From the NCBI GenBank assembly GCA_039707465.1, contig CM077653.1, positions 379,501-443,500 of the forward strand: a DNA stretch of 64,000 nt, given 5' to 3'. Made by a program: the position numbers and the translations under genes. Of this stretch, positions 23,300 through 35,300 are shown piece after piece; position 1 is the stretch's first letter; the number at the start of each line of letters is the position of its first letter. The DNA comes from Rhabdophis nuchalis (taxonomy: Eukaryota > Chordata > Lepidosauria > Squamata > Natricidae). Under the pieces are notes generated by a model. That model saw only the letters and a program-made list of their open reading frames with translations, was not told the DNA's origin and searched no databases.

Positions 23300-24300
23300 C
23301 AAGTAAGTTTGGGCGAATAATCTCAAAGGCCGGCGACCCCAGGCCCGCACCCCGCTCCCCTCCCCAGGGCGGCCTTGCGGGCGCCTTTTGGGGGTGGGGG
23401 GGAGAACATACCGTGTGCAAGACGCCCCCAACCGCAGCTTTCCTCCTGCGCCATTCAAGGGACGGAGGTTGGCGAAACTTCCCCGCCAAGAGACGCCGCG
23501 GAGGGACGTCTCGAAACCGCCCCCTCCCCCAACCCCGGCCTGCCAAACCTGGGCCGAGCGCCCGAGGCCCGGATTCAAGGCCCCCGGTTAAAGCAGCCCT
23601 CCAAGGAAGGCCCTTCCCCGCCTTTGTCTCAGGCCCGGCCGGCGCCGGCGGCGGTAACCCGGGCCGAGCGCTGGGAGGCGGCCCAGGCCGCCCGGAGGAC
23701 GCGCGGGAGGCCTTGCTCCGGAGTCGAGCGTCGGCGTATACGGCCGCCCCCGGCCCCGCGGAGCCTCAGCCGGACGGGCAGACAGGGCCTCGGTCCCGGG
23801 CCTCGCCGCGCCGGAAAGGCCCGGCCTCCGCGGAGGCCGGGTCCGCAGCGCCGCTCTCCACCGGCGGCCGCTCGGCCCAGGGCAGCCACACGAGCGCCGC
23901 CCGCCCGCGGCCCGCCCGCCTACCTGCCTGCCTGGCGGTCGCGCTCACTTCTCGCTCCGGGTCGGCCCGTCTCGCAGCCCGTCGGCCGTGGCTCCGCTCG
24001 GACTATGGTGGCGGCGGCGGCGGCGACGCGACAACAAGATGGCGGCCCTTCCCTTCCTCCTTCCTTCCGTCCTGGCGCGCGCGCCCTCCTCCCGCCCCCT
24101 CGAGCCACACCCACCGCCCGTCCGCGCAGGCGCCCCGCGACGCCTAGGACCCGCCCCCCTCCCTCCCTCCCTCCCCGGGGCGTCTGGGCGGCCCCTCCCG
24201 GCGCCCCTCCCGACCCTGCCCGGCTCCATCGCCTCAGCTGAGGCCGGAGGGGGGGGGGGGGCTCTGCGACGTCCCAGCTCTTCGGGCGCTGCCTCCCCCC
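23300..24300 (-). promoter_or_regulatory. CpG-island promoter and first non-coding exon of DDX6
   Basis: This kilobase is extremely G+C- and CpG-rich. On the minus strand a non-coding first exon probably ends at 23949 (gagcgagaa, donor gtgagcgcg). Next to it lies gccgccatcttg (minus strand of 24035-24046), the YY1-type element often found at TSSs of housekeeping genes. The transcription start is therefore placed near 24.0-24.06 kb. The long open frames in this island (e.g. 23179-24147) have the arginine/proline/alanine bias of random GC-rich sequence. The island may also serve CXCR5, which begins 0.9 kb away on the other strand. Confidence 0.7.
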
Positions 24301-24336
24301 TCCCCCCCCCGCTTGGGTGTCTTGTTGTGGCCCAGG

Positions 24337-24363
24337 GAGGGAGGGAGGGAGGGAGGGAGGGAG
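24337..24363. repeat. (GGGA)n simple repeat
   Basis: Seven near-perfect [16 protein letters not shown] units lie between the DDX6 promoter and CXCR5 exon 1. The spacing of G runs would allow a G-quadruplex on the plus strand. Confidence 0.85.
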
Positions 24364-24967
24364 TCCGTCCTGCTCGGGGTCTCCCCAGGGAGGCTTGAGC
24401 CGCGGACGGCGGGGTGGGGGAGGGATCCTGCCGTTGCCCTGGGAGAAGCTCTGGAAGCGGAGCCCCTGCGGGACCATGGGAGGGTCCGGGGGATCTGGCG
24501 CTTTAGTGTCTTCCCCCGTGCGGCTCTTTTGCGAGCTGGGAGGAAGGAGATGCCCGGCTAAGCTTCCTTCCCAGTTAGGAGCCAAACGCCCATTCAGGCG
24601 CTGCCCGTTTCCCGGGAGCCTCCTTCCCGTTATGCAAGTCCATAGGCGCAACGTTAAGAAATCTGGAAATGAGCGTTGCCCCCTCTGGTGTAAAGGAGAG
24701 GGGCAGGGTAAGTAAAGGTGCAAAGGAGACCTGACTATCCAGGTGTCTCGGCGGCCCATCACAAACTTGATTGAGTTGGGTTGAGTCGCCTTCGACTCCG
24801 ACAGAGGATGGGAACTTCTTAAAAAGTGGTTTGATGTACTAAGAATCTTGAAACTTCATTTGGCTTGCAAATCAGGAGGCTGCTTCTCTCCTTTGGCCCT
24901 TCCCCCCTTCATCATTTCCCTGCTGAACCGACCACAGGCTGGGCCCCCGCGTGTTTCTTCCTAAGTC

Positions 24968-27900
24968 ATGGCTGAGTTTAGGGTCACCCTGGAGAATGTC
25001 ATGAACTGGGTGAGTGTTGCCAACAGCTCTGACAAAGAACAGGGCAGAGGTGGCCCACTGGGTGGAAGCCTCGTCCCAGAGAGACCACTTGCCCTGAAGG
25101 AGGGGGAGTCCCTCTGGAGGGTGCTGGAGGGCTGCTTTGTGGCCCCTGGGCTGCATTCCTCTGGGAGGGCGATTGGGTCTCCACTGCGAGGTCTTCAGCC
25201 AGGACTTGGGCTTTTATCCTTTGGGCAGGAGAGCCCCTAGCCCTGCAGGGCGCTTTCACCTCCTCCCAAAGCCTTGTCCTTGGGGAAAGGGGGCTGACGG
25301 CTTCCTTGGCTGGAAGCCCCTTGCTGCTGCTAAAGGCTCAGCACCTGCACGGGTCTCCTTCTGCAGCTGGAGAAGGCTGGGTGCAAGTGCTGAGGCAGCC
25401 AGATGCCAGCCACAGGGCCAAGGGAGAGCTGCAGATTCTTCTCCGCAACTCCTCAGCCTGGTCTTCTTGTTTTTGAGCCCCTTGTCTTCTGAGGTGGCCT
25501 CGGCCTCTGGGGGCCTGTTAGAGAAAACCCTCAAGGGGGCATGTTCAGAAGGAAGTGACTGCTTATTCCTCCTTTTTTCACTGGCTGGTTTTCCAAAGCC
25601 CTCACAGAGAGAAGGGGCAAGAGCTGGACCCTCCAAGATTGCGATGGGAGGGGCGTGCTTGGAAGAAGCCTAGGGGATCCCCTAAAGTGGAGAGGTCAAG
25701 GGAACAGAGGGATCGCAGCCCCTCTGCAACAGAATGATGGGCTTTGATAGAAGCGGAAGCAGCTGCCTGCAGGGCCTGTGAGATTTCCGCTGGGGCCAGT
25801 CACCAGAACCCATCAGTCCTCTAGGGGAGAAAGGACGAGAGCCGACTTCCCTTTTTTCCTCTTCCTCTGTCCCCTCACCCAGGGCTGATGGGGGCCCCCA
25901 CCCTGCTGCAACCACACTGTCCGGGCACAACTCAAAGCAGCAGCTCTGCAGGGTTGGGCACCTTGGCAGGTGATTGGAGAAGAACCGCCTGGCCTTTTTT
26001 TCTGTCCCCTCACCCAGTTCATCTTCTGGCCAAGGAATCCTCATGGTCACCTGGTCAAAAGCACCTTAGATTGCTTCTCTTTGCAACATTTGGATAAAGT
26101 TGTTAGTTGAAACTACTTTGAAAATTGAGCTCTTTGGATTAATCTGGAATTTTATAGAGGATCTCAACCATGTTGAGGTTAAGGCGTAATCAACGTATCT
26201 GCATTGCTGTGTGACTGTGGGGACTTTCAGCATGTGGGGAGTGAAAAGGATAAAGACCCCCCCCCCACTTGCTTCCTGCCTCGCTTGTGTTTCCAGTTCA
26301 TGCTTCTCTCCCCACAGGACTGGCTCCTGAGCAGAAGCATAGGTAGCCTTCAGTTCTCTGAGATTGCAAACTCCATTTTTAAATTCAAAGTTAATTAAAC
26401 AATTAAAACTGCACAGCTTTAAGGAAGGAGTGCAATGAATACCTCCCCCCTTCAATTTCAACATCTGCTTCCTCTTCACCTTTTGAAGCAGCAGCTTTGA
26501 ACACTATTAAAAACCCCTCCAAAAGGCAAAAGCTAAGTTGGAAAAATGAAATTGAGCTTCTGAAATTGACTAGAAGTTAAAGTAAGTTTAACTGATTTGT
26601 GAAAATGACGCTCCCCCTCCCAAAAGAGAAGAGAAAATCCAAAATATTAAGAGTGCTGGGTTATCAGTCGAGGGTCCCCCTTCAGGGGAAACCCCCCCTT
26701 AAATCCACTTCTCTCCAAGATAGGAAGACCCTTCCGGGCTCCGCTGGTTTTCCTGCTGGCCAGCTGTGGGTTGTTCCAGTGAGCAAAGCCTCCATCTGTT
26801 TGCTCCCGCAGTCAGTGGGGGTTGATGCCTATTGCCCTCTTGTTGGTTGTGTGGCACAGACTCCCTTGTGGGGCCAGGGCACTTGGGGGCAGTGCCCGCT
26901 GTGGTGATTCATCTCTCAGGCCCCGGACTGTTCTCTCCTGTTCCGCTAGCTCAGCATGTAGACAATAGCAGCCCCTGGGGCTGGAATGAAGCAACTCGCT
27001 CCTTGGATGCTTCAGACATGAACGTTATACTTTATACTTTTATTTGATTTCTATACCGCCCTTCTCCCTTTCGGGACTCAGGGCGGTGTACAGCCAGAAT
27101 AAAAATGATAATACAGAATTTAAAAAACAGTGTTAAAAAGAAATATTAAATAATTGGCCGATATTTAAAATCCCAAACTAAAATCACTATTAAAAATCCC
27201 GTTAAAATTATGATAGCCCGGCAGCCCAAAATAGGTGTGTCTTCAGGGCCCGACGAAAGAGATGTAGGTCCGAGATTGTCCTTAGCCAGGGGGCAGGTCA
27301 TTCCAGAGGGCGGGAGCTGCCACAGAGAAGGCTCTCCCCTTCTCTGGGGGTCGCCAGCTGGCATTGTTTAGCCGACGGCACCCTGAGGAGGCCCTCTGGA
27401 CGGTGGGAGGTATTTGGTAGCAGGAGGCGGGCTTGCAGGTAGCCAGGTCCCTCGCCATGAAGAAGCTGTGCTTAACTTTCTTGAGGGACAAGAGCGAAAG
27501 GCTGCCCAGATTTCAATCGGCAGTTGTTTCTTGATCCTCCCGGTTTGTCCAGTGCCCATAGCATCGTTGTCCCCACCATTGGAGGAGGCGAGGATGGGGG
27601 GGATCGTGGGGTCTGAATAGCCCCTCTCTGCAAGGGACAGCACACAGAAGCCCCTGCCCATAAATCCCCTTTCCCGGTTGCTCTCTTCCCAGACCTTCGA
27701 CTACAACCTCACCGACAGCGAAGGGAACTACTCCTACGATGAATATCTGTGTCCTCAGGCGGAAGGCAGCTCCAGGGAGACCTTCCAGAGCGTCCTGGTG
27801 CCCTTCGTCCACCTGCTGATCTTCCTGCTTGGAGGCCTGGGCAACCTCCTGGTGGTGGTCATCCTGTGGCGCTACAGACGCTCCCGTACTTCCACAGAGC

Positions 27901-28871
27901 TCTTCCTCCTCCACTTTGCCCTCGCCAATCTGCTGCTCCTGCTCACCTTCCCCTTCGGCGTGGTGGAGAGCCTGGCAGGCTGGGTCTTCGGCCTCTTCCT
28001 CTGCAAGCTGCTGAGCGCCACCAACCGGATGAGCTTCTACGCCAGCAGCCTGCTTCTCAGCTGCATCAGCGTGGACCGCTACCTGGCTGTGGTCTGCGCC
28101 CTGCAGACCTTCCAGAGGCAACGTGGCCTCGCCATCCACCTGACCTGCCTGGGCATCTGGCTGCTCTCCTTTCTGCTGACCGTGCCTGACTTGCTCTTCA
28201 CAGAGGTCTGGATCCAAAGCCACAACCTGAGCGTCTGCCACTTCAGGGAGTATGGCACGCACGGCATCAACTCCTGGCTGGCCGAACGCTTCCTCTACCA
28301 CCTGGTGGGCTTCTTCCTGCCCTTGGGGGTCATGTGCTATTGCTACACAGCCATCGTGAGGCTCCTCTGCCAGTCCCAGCGGCTGCAGCGGCAAAAGGCC
28401 GTGAAGGTGGCCATTGCGGTCACGAGCGTCTTCCTGCTCTGCTGGACCCCTTACAACGTGGTCATTTTCTGGGACACCCTTGCCAAGCTGGAGGTCACAG
28501 GGAAGTCCTGCATGGTTGACCAGGGGCTGAGCAGTGCCATTGTTGTGAGCGAGGTGCTTGCCTACAGCCACTGCTGCCTGAATCCCATCCTCTACGCCTT
28601 CGTGGGCATCCGGTTCCGCCATGACTTTTGTCGAATCCTGCACGATGTGGGCTGTCTGAGTCAGGGGGCCCTGCAGGAGATTCTGGGGCCCTGCAGAATT
28701 GAGAGCAGCACGGAGACCAACATCTCCAGTGTTCGGCACGGGCCGTCCTCCTACTCTGGAAATGCCACGTTTTCCAGTCTGCCCGATCGGTTCACTTCTC
28801 ACAAGGATCCAAACGGCCCAGAGTGTCAGGAGGAAGGCTCGGACCCGACTTGGGCCCAAAGCAGAGTCTAA
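24968..28871 (+). CDS. CXCR5: CXCR5, CXCL13 receptor (GPCR), two coding exons
   Basis: CXCR5 is the class A chemokine receptor that brings B cells and follicular helper T cells into lymphoid follicles in response to CXCL13. Exon 1 (24968-25009) encodes MAEFRVTLENVMNW and stops at a gtgagt donor; exon 2 is 27693-28871. Both junctions are phase 0, giving 406 aa. The two-exon layout with a very short coding first exon is that of human CXCR5 (MNYPLTLEMDLENL...). The tail carries N-glycosylation sites (NLT, NYS) and acidic/tyrosine residues. Seven hydrophobic segments follow: GLGN in TM1, the DRY motif (SVDRY, about residues 140-144), the intracellular loop QRQKAVKVAI, CWTPY in TM6 and HCCLNPILYAF in TM7. 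The C-tail is Ser/Thr-rich and about 30 residues longer than in human. The TTG codon at 27678 in the same frame lies in the splice acceptor and is not a start. Confidence 0.93.
25010..27692 (+). other. CXCR5 intron 1
   Basis: This 2.7-kb intron is bounded by tgg/gtgagt and ttgctctcttcccag/acc. It contains no recognisable gene. Its last 0.6 kb holds a minus-strand LINE 3' end. The rest is unique-looking, moderately GC-rich sequence. Confidence 0.8.
27028..27500 (-). mobile_element. 3'-end fragment of an L2/CR1-like LINE in the CXCR5 intron
   Basis: On the minus strand it encodes the RT-ORF terminus GRAFSVAAPALWNDLPPG, followed by the 3'UTR block ccgccctgagtcccgaaagg and a tail rich in aaataaaa. 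The structure is that of the 4424-4880 copy, and the two clearly belong to one family. It ends less than 200 bp before CXCR5 exon 2. Confidence 0.8.
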
Positions 28872-29724
28872 GTCCCACATACCTTCTCTAATCGCTTAGA
28901 TGCTGTTTCCCAGGAAACTACGGGTGGCTTGGCTGCTACCCCCGGCCTTTGCTTGTCCTGGTTCAGAGTGCGCTGCTCACACACAGATCAGGTTTACTCG
29001 AGAGCAGGGCTGAGTCCTCATTGTCTCCCTACAGAGATCCCAGGCATCCCCCTCTCCCCACCCAATGCAACTGGAAGCGGAGAGGGGAGCTCCAGCTGCA
29101 GGGCATGATTTGGGCTTTCCAGTCCTCAGCACAGTCCTTTTTAAGCAACCCGAGGGGGGGGGGGTCCAGAGGAATATGGCAGCCTCTTTAAAGCAATGTC
29201 CAAGGGTAGGACTTGCCCCAGGAGACCCTTGCCATGGTCAGTGCTGACATCACAGTCAACCCAGGCATCTTGGAGTCGAGGGGGGAATCCCACAGCCTGG
29301 GCCCTGGCACAGGTCCTTGCCCTTGTTCTTTCTGGGCAGGCTGTCCCATTACCAGCTTGCCTGTCTCTGGTGTGTGAGGCAAGGAACTCCTCCTTTCCCC
29401 AAAAGAAACCCAGCCTCCCATGTCTCCTCAAACCTCCTGTGGCCTCTGCCTCGTCCCCAGGGGCAGCCGAGCCTGCAACTGCTCTCTCCAGAAGCCCCTT
29501 TCCCTTGCAACCGGGGTCTCCCCGAGGGCCCCTCCCAGAGCTGCACCCTCTAGGGCCCGTTCGCAGGTTTGGCTTTGCCATGGTCACGGCAGTTTTCACC
29601 AACCTCTAAAATCCCAGGCTTCTTTAACAAAATTCCCAGTAATTCTGTATTTTTGCTGCAAATATTTCCTGTGGAGAATGTGTGAAATAGATTGTAAACC
29701 TTCCTTGTACTTTCCTTTGCTTGA

Positions 29725-29730
29725 AATAAA
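29725..29730 (+). terminator. CXCR5 polyadenylation signal AATAAA
   Basis: ttgaaataaagacattgtga lies 0.85 kb after the CXCR5 stop. The inferred 3'UTR is 28872 to about 29750. It is followed by about 1 kb of unique-looking intergenic sequence before the convergent BCL9L 3' end. Confidence 0.75.
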
Positions 29731-30741
29731 GACATTGTGAGCCTTTCCCGCTTCTCCTGCAGTTGGCCCAAGAAAGGGGGGAGGGAGGGAGGGAGGTCTG
29801 GGTCAAGGGTCATCCACCCAAATGAAGTCCTCATTGTCCTGACAGCAACGTAGGGGCCGGTGGGGACCTCCAGGTTGTGTCGGATCCGAGTCAGATCCAG
29901 GGTTGCCGTGAGCTCCGAGGCAGCCTTGGAGGCCATGCCCGTATGGCAGAGTGGGATCCCCCGGGCTGTTGGGTCTGCTTCCTGGCTTCTACCACTCAAA
30001 GAGGTGTCGGTCTCTGCTCCATCTTACAGCAGCCGGCAGAGGCCCCTTTGCTCTGCTCGCAGGTGAGCTGGCTGCCTCTCTTGATCTGACCAGCCTCCAG
30101 GCCCCACGTGGGACTTGCTGTGTGGCTGCCCCGGCACTGGCACTGTGTCCCCTCTGCAATTTTGCCTTGGGTCATGGGGCGGGAGGGGAACGCCTTCCCA
30201 CCAAGTAACCCGCAGCAGAGGGGATCCCAGCACAGGTGCCCTCCCGGCCTCCCCACCCCTGAGGGCAGAGGAGAAGGCCTCTTCCTTCTGGCAAGCAGAA
30301 GCCCAGCAGAGGAAGCAGCCCCTCCCCCAACCCCCAGCAGAGGGCTATGGGGGGGCACAGGGCCTGGGGACATCAGGTGTGCCCGCTGGCTTCTCAGGGC
30401 CACCTGAAACGTCTTCAAGGACAGAGCCTGGCTCGGACAGCACCAAGGGCCCCTCATTGCAACCCTGAGCTACAACTATTCTCTATCTTTCTAAAACCGA
30501 AAGCATTGACCTCTAAGACGCCCCTCCGACACAGCGCCCAACAAAACCCTTCAACGTACAGAACGTCCTAAAAGAGCCCGGGAAGAGGGTCCCTCAGGCA
30601 ACCTGACGGTCATGGAGGGTTAGGGTGCCTGTCTCTTATCTTGGGGACGGCGAGGCTTCTGCCCGGTTGGCCAGTGCCAATCCCTGCACCGGGAGAGATG
30701 AAGACACCACAGAAAGCTCCTGGCAGAAGTTTTGGTTTTTT

Positions 30742-30902
30742 TTTAATAAAAAGGCACCTATAAAACAGGTCAATCAATACGTTACAGGCAGCACAGATAC
30801 CCCAAAACAAGCCTAGAAATCATTTCAAAATAAAAACCGTTAAGATGTCTTCACATATTGTATTTATATATTTATATTTATATTTATTTATATATTTTTA
30901 TT
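30742..30902 (-). terminator. BCL9L 3' end: candidate polyadenylation signals in an A+T-rich block
   Basis: On the minus strand the BCL9L 3'UTR runs through an A+T-rich block with AATAAA at 30902-30897 and 30888-30883, and further on ATTAAA at 30747-30742. Any of these could direct cleavage, giving a 3'UTR of about 1.45-1.6 kb after the stop at 32339. I cannot tell which is used. Confidence 0.55.
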
Positions 30903-32338
30903 TATAGACTGGTACAAAATGCATGGCTGGCAGGAGATGGCATGGAGCATCCAGTGTCCGTCCCCCCCCCCCCCCCCCAGTCAGCCGCAGGGGCTCTGGG
31001 TCGCCCTGATGGCAGCACCTCCTCCTGACTGATGGCAGAGGAAGCAGGGGTGGGGAGGGGGGGCGACTCAAGCTGGGGAGGGAAACAGGAAGGGAGGCAG
31101 GAGACACGAGACTGGACCACGTTCACAGCACAAGGCAGAGCTGGAGGGGGAGGGGGGGGAGAGCCCAGGAATGCTCCAAGCGGGGATGAACATGATGGTG
31201 GGTCACTGGAAGCCCCTTCTGCGGCGTTTGGGGTGGGGTGGGGGCTGTTGTGGTGGAACTCCTGGCCGGGCCTTCGCTGGGATGGCCCGAGAGACCCTGG
31301 GAGACCAGCCTCTCCTCCTTGCTGCTCGGGGCTTCTAATTCTGGTGTCCGATCGCCCCATCAGGCTCTCTGCAGCCCCTTCCGCCCCACCTCCCTCTTCT
31401 GATCTTCACTGCCAAAGCTGAGTTTAAAAGTGCAGAGGCCACGTGCATCTGCCGGGAGGGGCCTGCGAGACCCAGCCCCCCCCATGAGCCCCCTGGGCAG
31501 GCCGAGGGGAAGGGCCTCCTGACCGGCTCCGCCCACTGCCTTGTTCTAGACAAAGTTAGAGGCAGGGAATGACACACACACCCCACACACACACACACGA
31601 GGGGCAGCCGAGCCTTTCCCAAGGGGGGCTACGGGGCCTGCCCTCTCGCGCCCGTCTCCTTGCGAGCCCCACGCGGTCCCTGGCAGGGATAGAGGGCAGC
31701 CGCTCGCTTTGTTCCTTGTGGGCAACTGCGGCCCAATGGAAGCCATCTTTTTTCACCCTTTGATCCCCAAACCTCCTCTCCTCCTCGGGTTATTCCACCA
31801 CAAGCCCAGGGAGCGGAAGTGGGCCAAGGAGCCACCCAATGGCCATTCTCCAGCAAGGGGCCGGGCAGAAAGCGCCAGGAGGCATGGAAGCAAAGGGAAG
31901 AGCTCACCCCGTCTGGACCCCCATGGGAAAACAAGCACACACAGAAGGCCACTGAAGGGGCAATGCCCCCCCCCCCCGTTTCCTGCACTGGCCACGATCC
32001 CTCCACGGCACGGGGGAAAGGGCCCACCCACCTCTCGTGGCGTTTCTTTGGGGCCAACATCCTGTAAGGAGAGCTAAGGGGTGGGGTGGGGGTGCAAACG
32101 TCACCGCAGGCCCTCTCCCAGCACCAGCCTGGAGTGTCCTGGGGGCAGCTTCTGCGCAGACTCCGCTCTGCAGCTGCTGGGTGGGACTTCCACCTGGCGC
32201 CAGGGCAACTGGTGGAGGAGGGCTGCTATCTTTTCCTCTGTCTACTCCGGCCCAGAGAAGGCTGGGTGGCCGTTGCTCCCCCAAGACCCACTGACGCCTC
32301 CCCATTCCTCCTTCCAGAAGTCAAGCAAAGGAGGTGCC

Positions 32339-35300
32339 TTAGAAGGGCAGGTTGGCCATGCTGCCGGCTCCAGGGCCGTAGCTCATCTGGCCGTCCAAGG
32401 AGACGCTGCGCTGGCGCATGGAGACCATGAGGTTCTGCTGGGACGGGGGGCCCATAAGGGAGCCCTGGGGGGAGATCAGGTGCCCCGCCGGCTGCCCATA
32501 CATCTCTCCGGAGACGGAAATGCTGCGCTGCTTGGCCTGCATGAGCAGGAAGTTCTGCTGGGCTAGGAGGCTCTGCTGGGGCAGCACCAACCCTTGGGGC
32601 AGGCTGTTGCCCACCAGGCTCTGCTGGGGGGGCAGGCCTGTCCTGCCCAGCACGGGCATCTGTCCCGGGTGGCACAGGGCCATTCCACGCGGCATCGTTT
32701 GTGGGCCGGGCCGGACCTGGCCCTGTTCCACCATCATGTTCTGCAGGCTCGCCAGGTGCAGGTTGGAGGGGGGCAGGGCCTTGACCCCCTGGCCCTCCCC
32801 CTTGGGGAAGTACTGCAGCGTGCTGCTGGGCTTCTCCGAAGGGATGATGCGGGAGAGGTCGAACTCGGGAATGCCCGTTGGGGTGGGCCGGATCACGTCG
32901 CTCAGCTCCGGGTCGCTCAGCACAGAGGCCACTCCCGGAAGCACAGATGGGTAGGGCTCCGGCAGCCGCCCGGCCAGGCGATGCTGAGGGGGCAGCTCCT
33001 CCGGAGGGACTCCCAAGCCAGGCGGGTAGTGGTGTTGCTGTGGGGGAGGCGGCTGCTGCAACCCGGGTCCGGCCACCCCTCCTGGGGCCATTGGAATGCC
33101 GCCCCCATTGGTGGGGGGCTGCTGCAGACGTGGTGCGAATACCAGCTGGCCAGAAGGGCCGCACGGCTGGCCCAGGGCATCTGGGGGGCCGGGGGGCATC
33201 ATCGGGTTCTGCACAGGAGCGCCGCTGTGCATGGGGAGGCCGCTCCCCAGGGGGCTGGGAGAAGACATCGGGGCGGCTGCCACTTCCTGGGAGAGCAGCT
33301 GCTGTCCAGTGAGGTTCAGGCCCATAGGGCTGGGCACAGGGGCCGGCCCCACAGAGTTCACATGCATTGGATTGGGCTGGTTTCCACCCATGCCTGCAAG
33401 GGAAAATGGAAGGGACACATTGCAAGTGTGCCCCAACTCGACGTTCCTGTCATGGGACCCAGAGGCGGCCCCTGGAAGCCTGCCCGAAACCACCCACCCA
33501 CCCCCGCCCACCCTAACGCTTACCAGGCAGAGCCCCAGGTGGCAGCAGGGGCCGGTCTGGGAGCAGCTCGTCATCGGAGGTGGCGATGGTCTTGATGGCG
33601 TTGTGGTAGAGCGGCGTGGAGCTGGGCATGGCGTATTTGGACATCTGGGACATCATGAGGGACAAAGGGTTCTGGGATGGGGGTGTATCTGGAGAGGAAG
33701 GAAAAGGCAGGTTGGGGTTCAGGGGGCCAGAGGTGTTGCCAGGCGGGGCAGAGGAGCTGCTCCGAGACCCAGAGGGCACAGCGCCTGCAAGAGAGAGACA
33801 GAAGCGTCTTCAGACCACGTCAAAGCAACGGCAGGCAACCCTCGGAGCTGACGTAGGCAGAGGCACCTGGGAGGGGCAGCCGCTCTCAGCCCCTCCCCAA
33901 ACTGATGCTAGGAGACGCCCTGTGTGTTTGGGGGGAGGGGCCTTCGGGGTGCTCACAGGCTCTCTCCCATGGAACCCCACCCCACCCCCAAGGCAGCCAA
34001 TCATCCCCACAGGTATCCCAGTCGAGGCCAAGGCTGACCGAGACCCCAAGGATACCTCGAACTTTCCTACAGGAGCATCTCTCAGGAAAAGGGGTCTGCT
34101 AGATGAGTTGGGGGGAGAGGTGGGATGCTTTTGGCATTACAGAGCTAAAAGGAAAATATGGCACACACCCCCGCCCCCCCAGTGAGCAGAGGAATGCGTG
34201 TGCCCTTCAGAAGCACGAGGCAGCCTGGTTGCAAACAACAGCAATAAGCAGCCTTAGGCCAGCGGGGGACCTCCGGGCACCCTGACGCCCCAGGGCCTCT
34301 TTGGGGGACTAGAGCCTGGCAGTCCCCACAATGGACGTGTTTCATCCAACTGCAAGCAAGAGGAACCGCTGGCCCTTTGGGCCCTGCCCACCCTTTGCAA
34401 TGGGGCCAATCAGGAGCCGGGTGGAAGCCCAGAAAGGGGGCTGCTCAGAGGAAGAGGCCTCCCTGCTGCCCATGGATCCCTAGCGGCCTCTCTGGCGCTT
34501 TCCTCAAAATCCATGAAAACCCAAAAGGACCGAGCTGAGCTGGCCAGGCGGGACCCCAGGCGGGAGAGAGGCAGCTCCCTCCTCTCCCTGCACAGAGGAA
34601 GCCAATGGAAGGGACTCCAGAAAGTCTCCCTTCCCAGGACGGCCCAGCCCCGGCAGAGCTCTGCCCTTACCTTGCTCCAGGTGGCCCAAGGGGGCGGAGT
34701 TGCCCATTCCGAGGGCTGGCTTGCCTGGGCTGGCGAGGCTGGCCTTGGGGGAGGGTGCCCATCCTGGGGAAGAAACGGCCATGGAGGGCGATTTGAGATG
34801 GCCGGGCGAACTAGTTGGGGAGCGGACGTTGAGCACGGAGCCCAGCACCTGCGGGGACTTGAGGGGGGCACTGCTGGCAGCTGGCAGGCTGACCAGGGCA
34901 GAAGGCGTCTGAGGCGACTTGAGGTTGGCCGAAGGGGACGTGCCCAGGGGGGAATGTGCTTGGCCGAGGGTGGGAGACTTCAGGCGGCCCACGCTGGGTG
35001 AGTTCATCGACCCCATGTTGAGGGCCAGGTCCGAGGGGCGGCGGCCTAAGCCCCGGATGGGAGCTGCGTGCATGTTGGTGGCCGAGGCACTGGTGCTGGG
35101 CGGCAGGGGGACGTGGCTGAGCCGCGGGGTGCCGGCCATGCCGCCCTGCTCTGGGCCAAACATATCAGGCGTGCTGCCCATCTCTTGCGGCACGGGGGGG
35201 TAGGGGCCCTGCCCGGGGAAGCCCTGCGGCTGCTGCTGCCCCTGGCCTGGGAAGGGCGAGCCCATCAGCATCTTCGGGGGGCCCCCCATCAGGGCCCCGG

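Noticed and set aside
23179..24241. Long open frames in the DDX6 CpG island (322, 288 and 280 codons)
   Set aside because: They are composed almost only of R, P, A, G and S and overlap on several frames and both strands. This is typical of stop-poor GC-rich DNA.
27678..27692. Start of CXCR5 at TTG 27678
   Set aside because: It is not an ATG and lies within the polypyrimidine tract and acceptor of exon 2. An in-phase ATG exon with a donor exists upstream.
27513..28880. 455-codon open frame antisense to CXCR5
   Set aside because: It is the exact shadow of the CXCR5 coding exon. It has no family similarity and no splice or promoter signals, and the GC-biased third positions of the sense strand explain the lack of stops.
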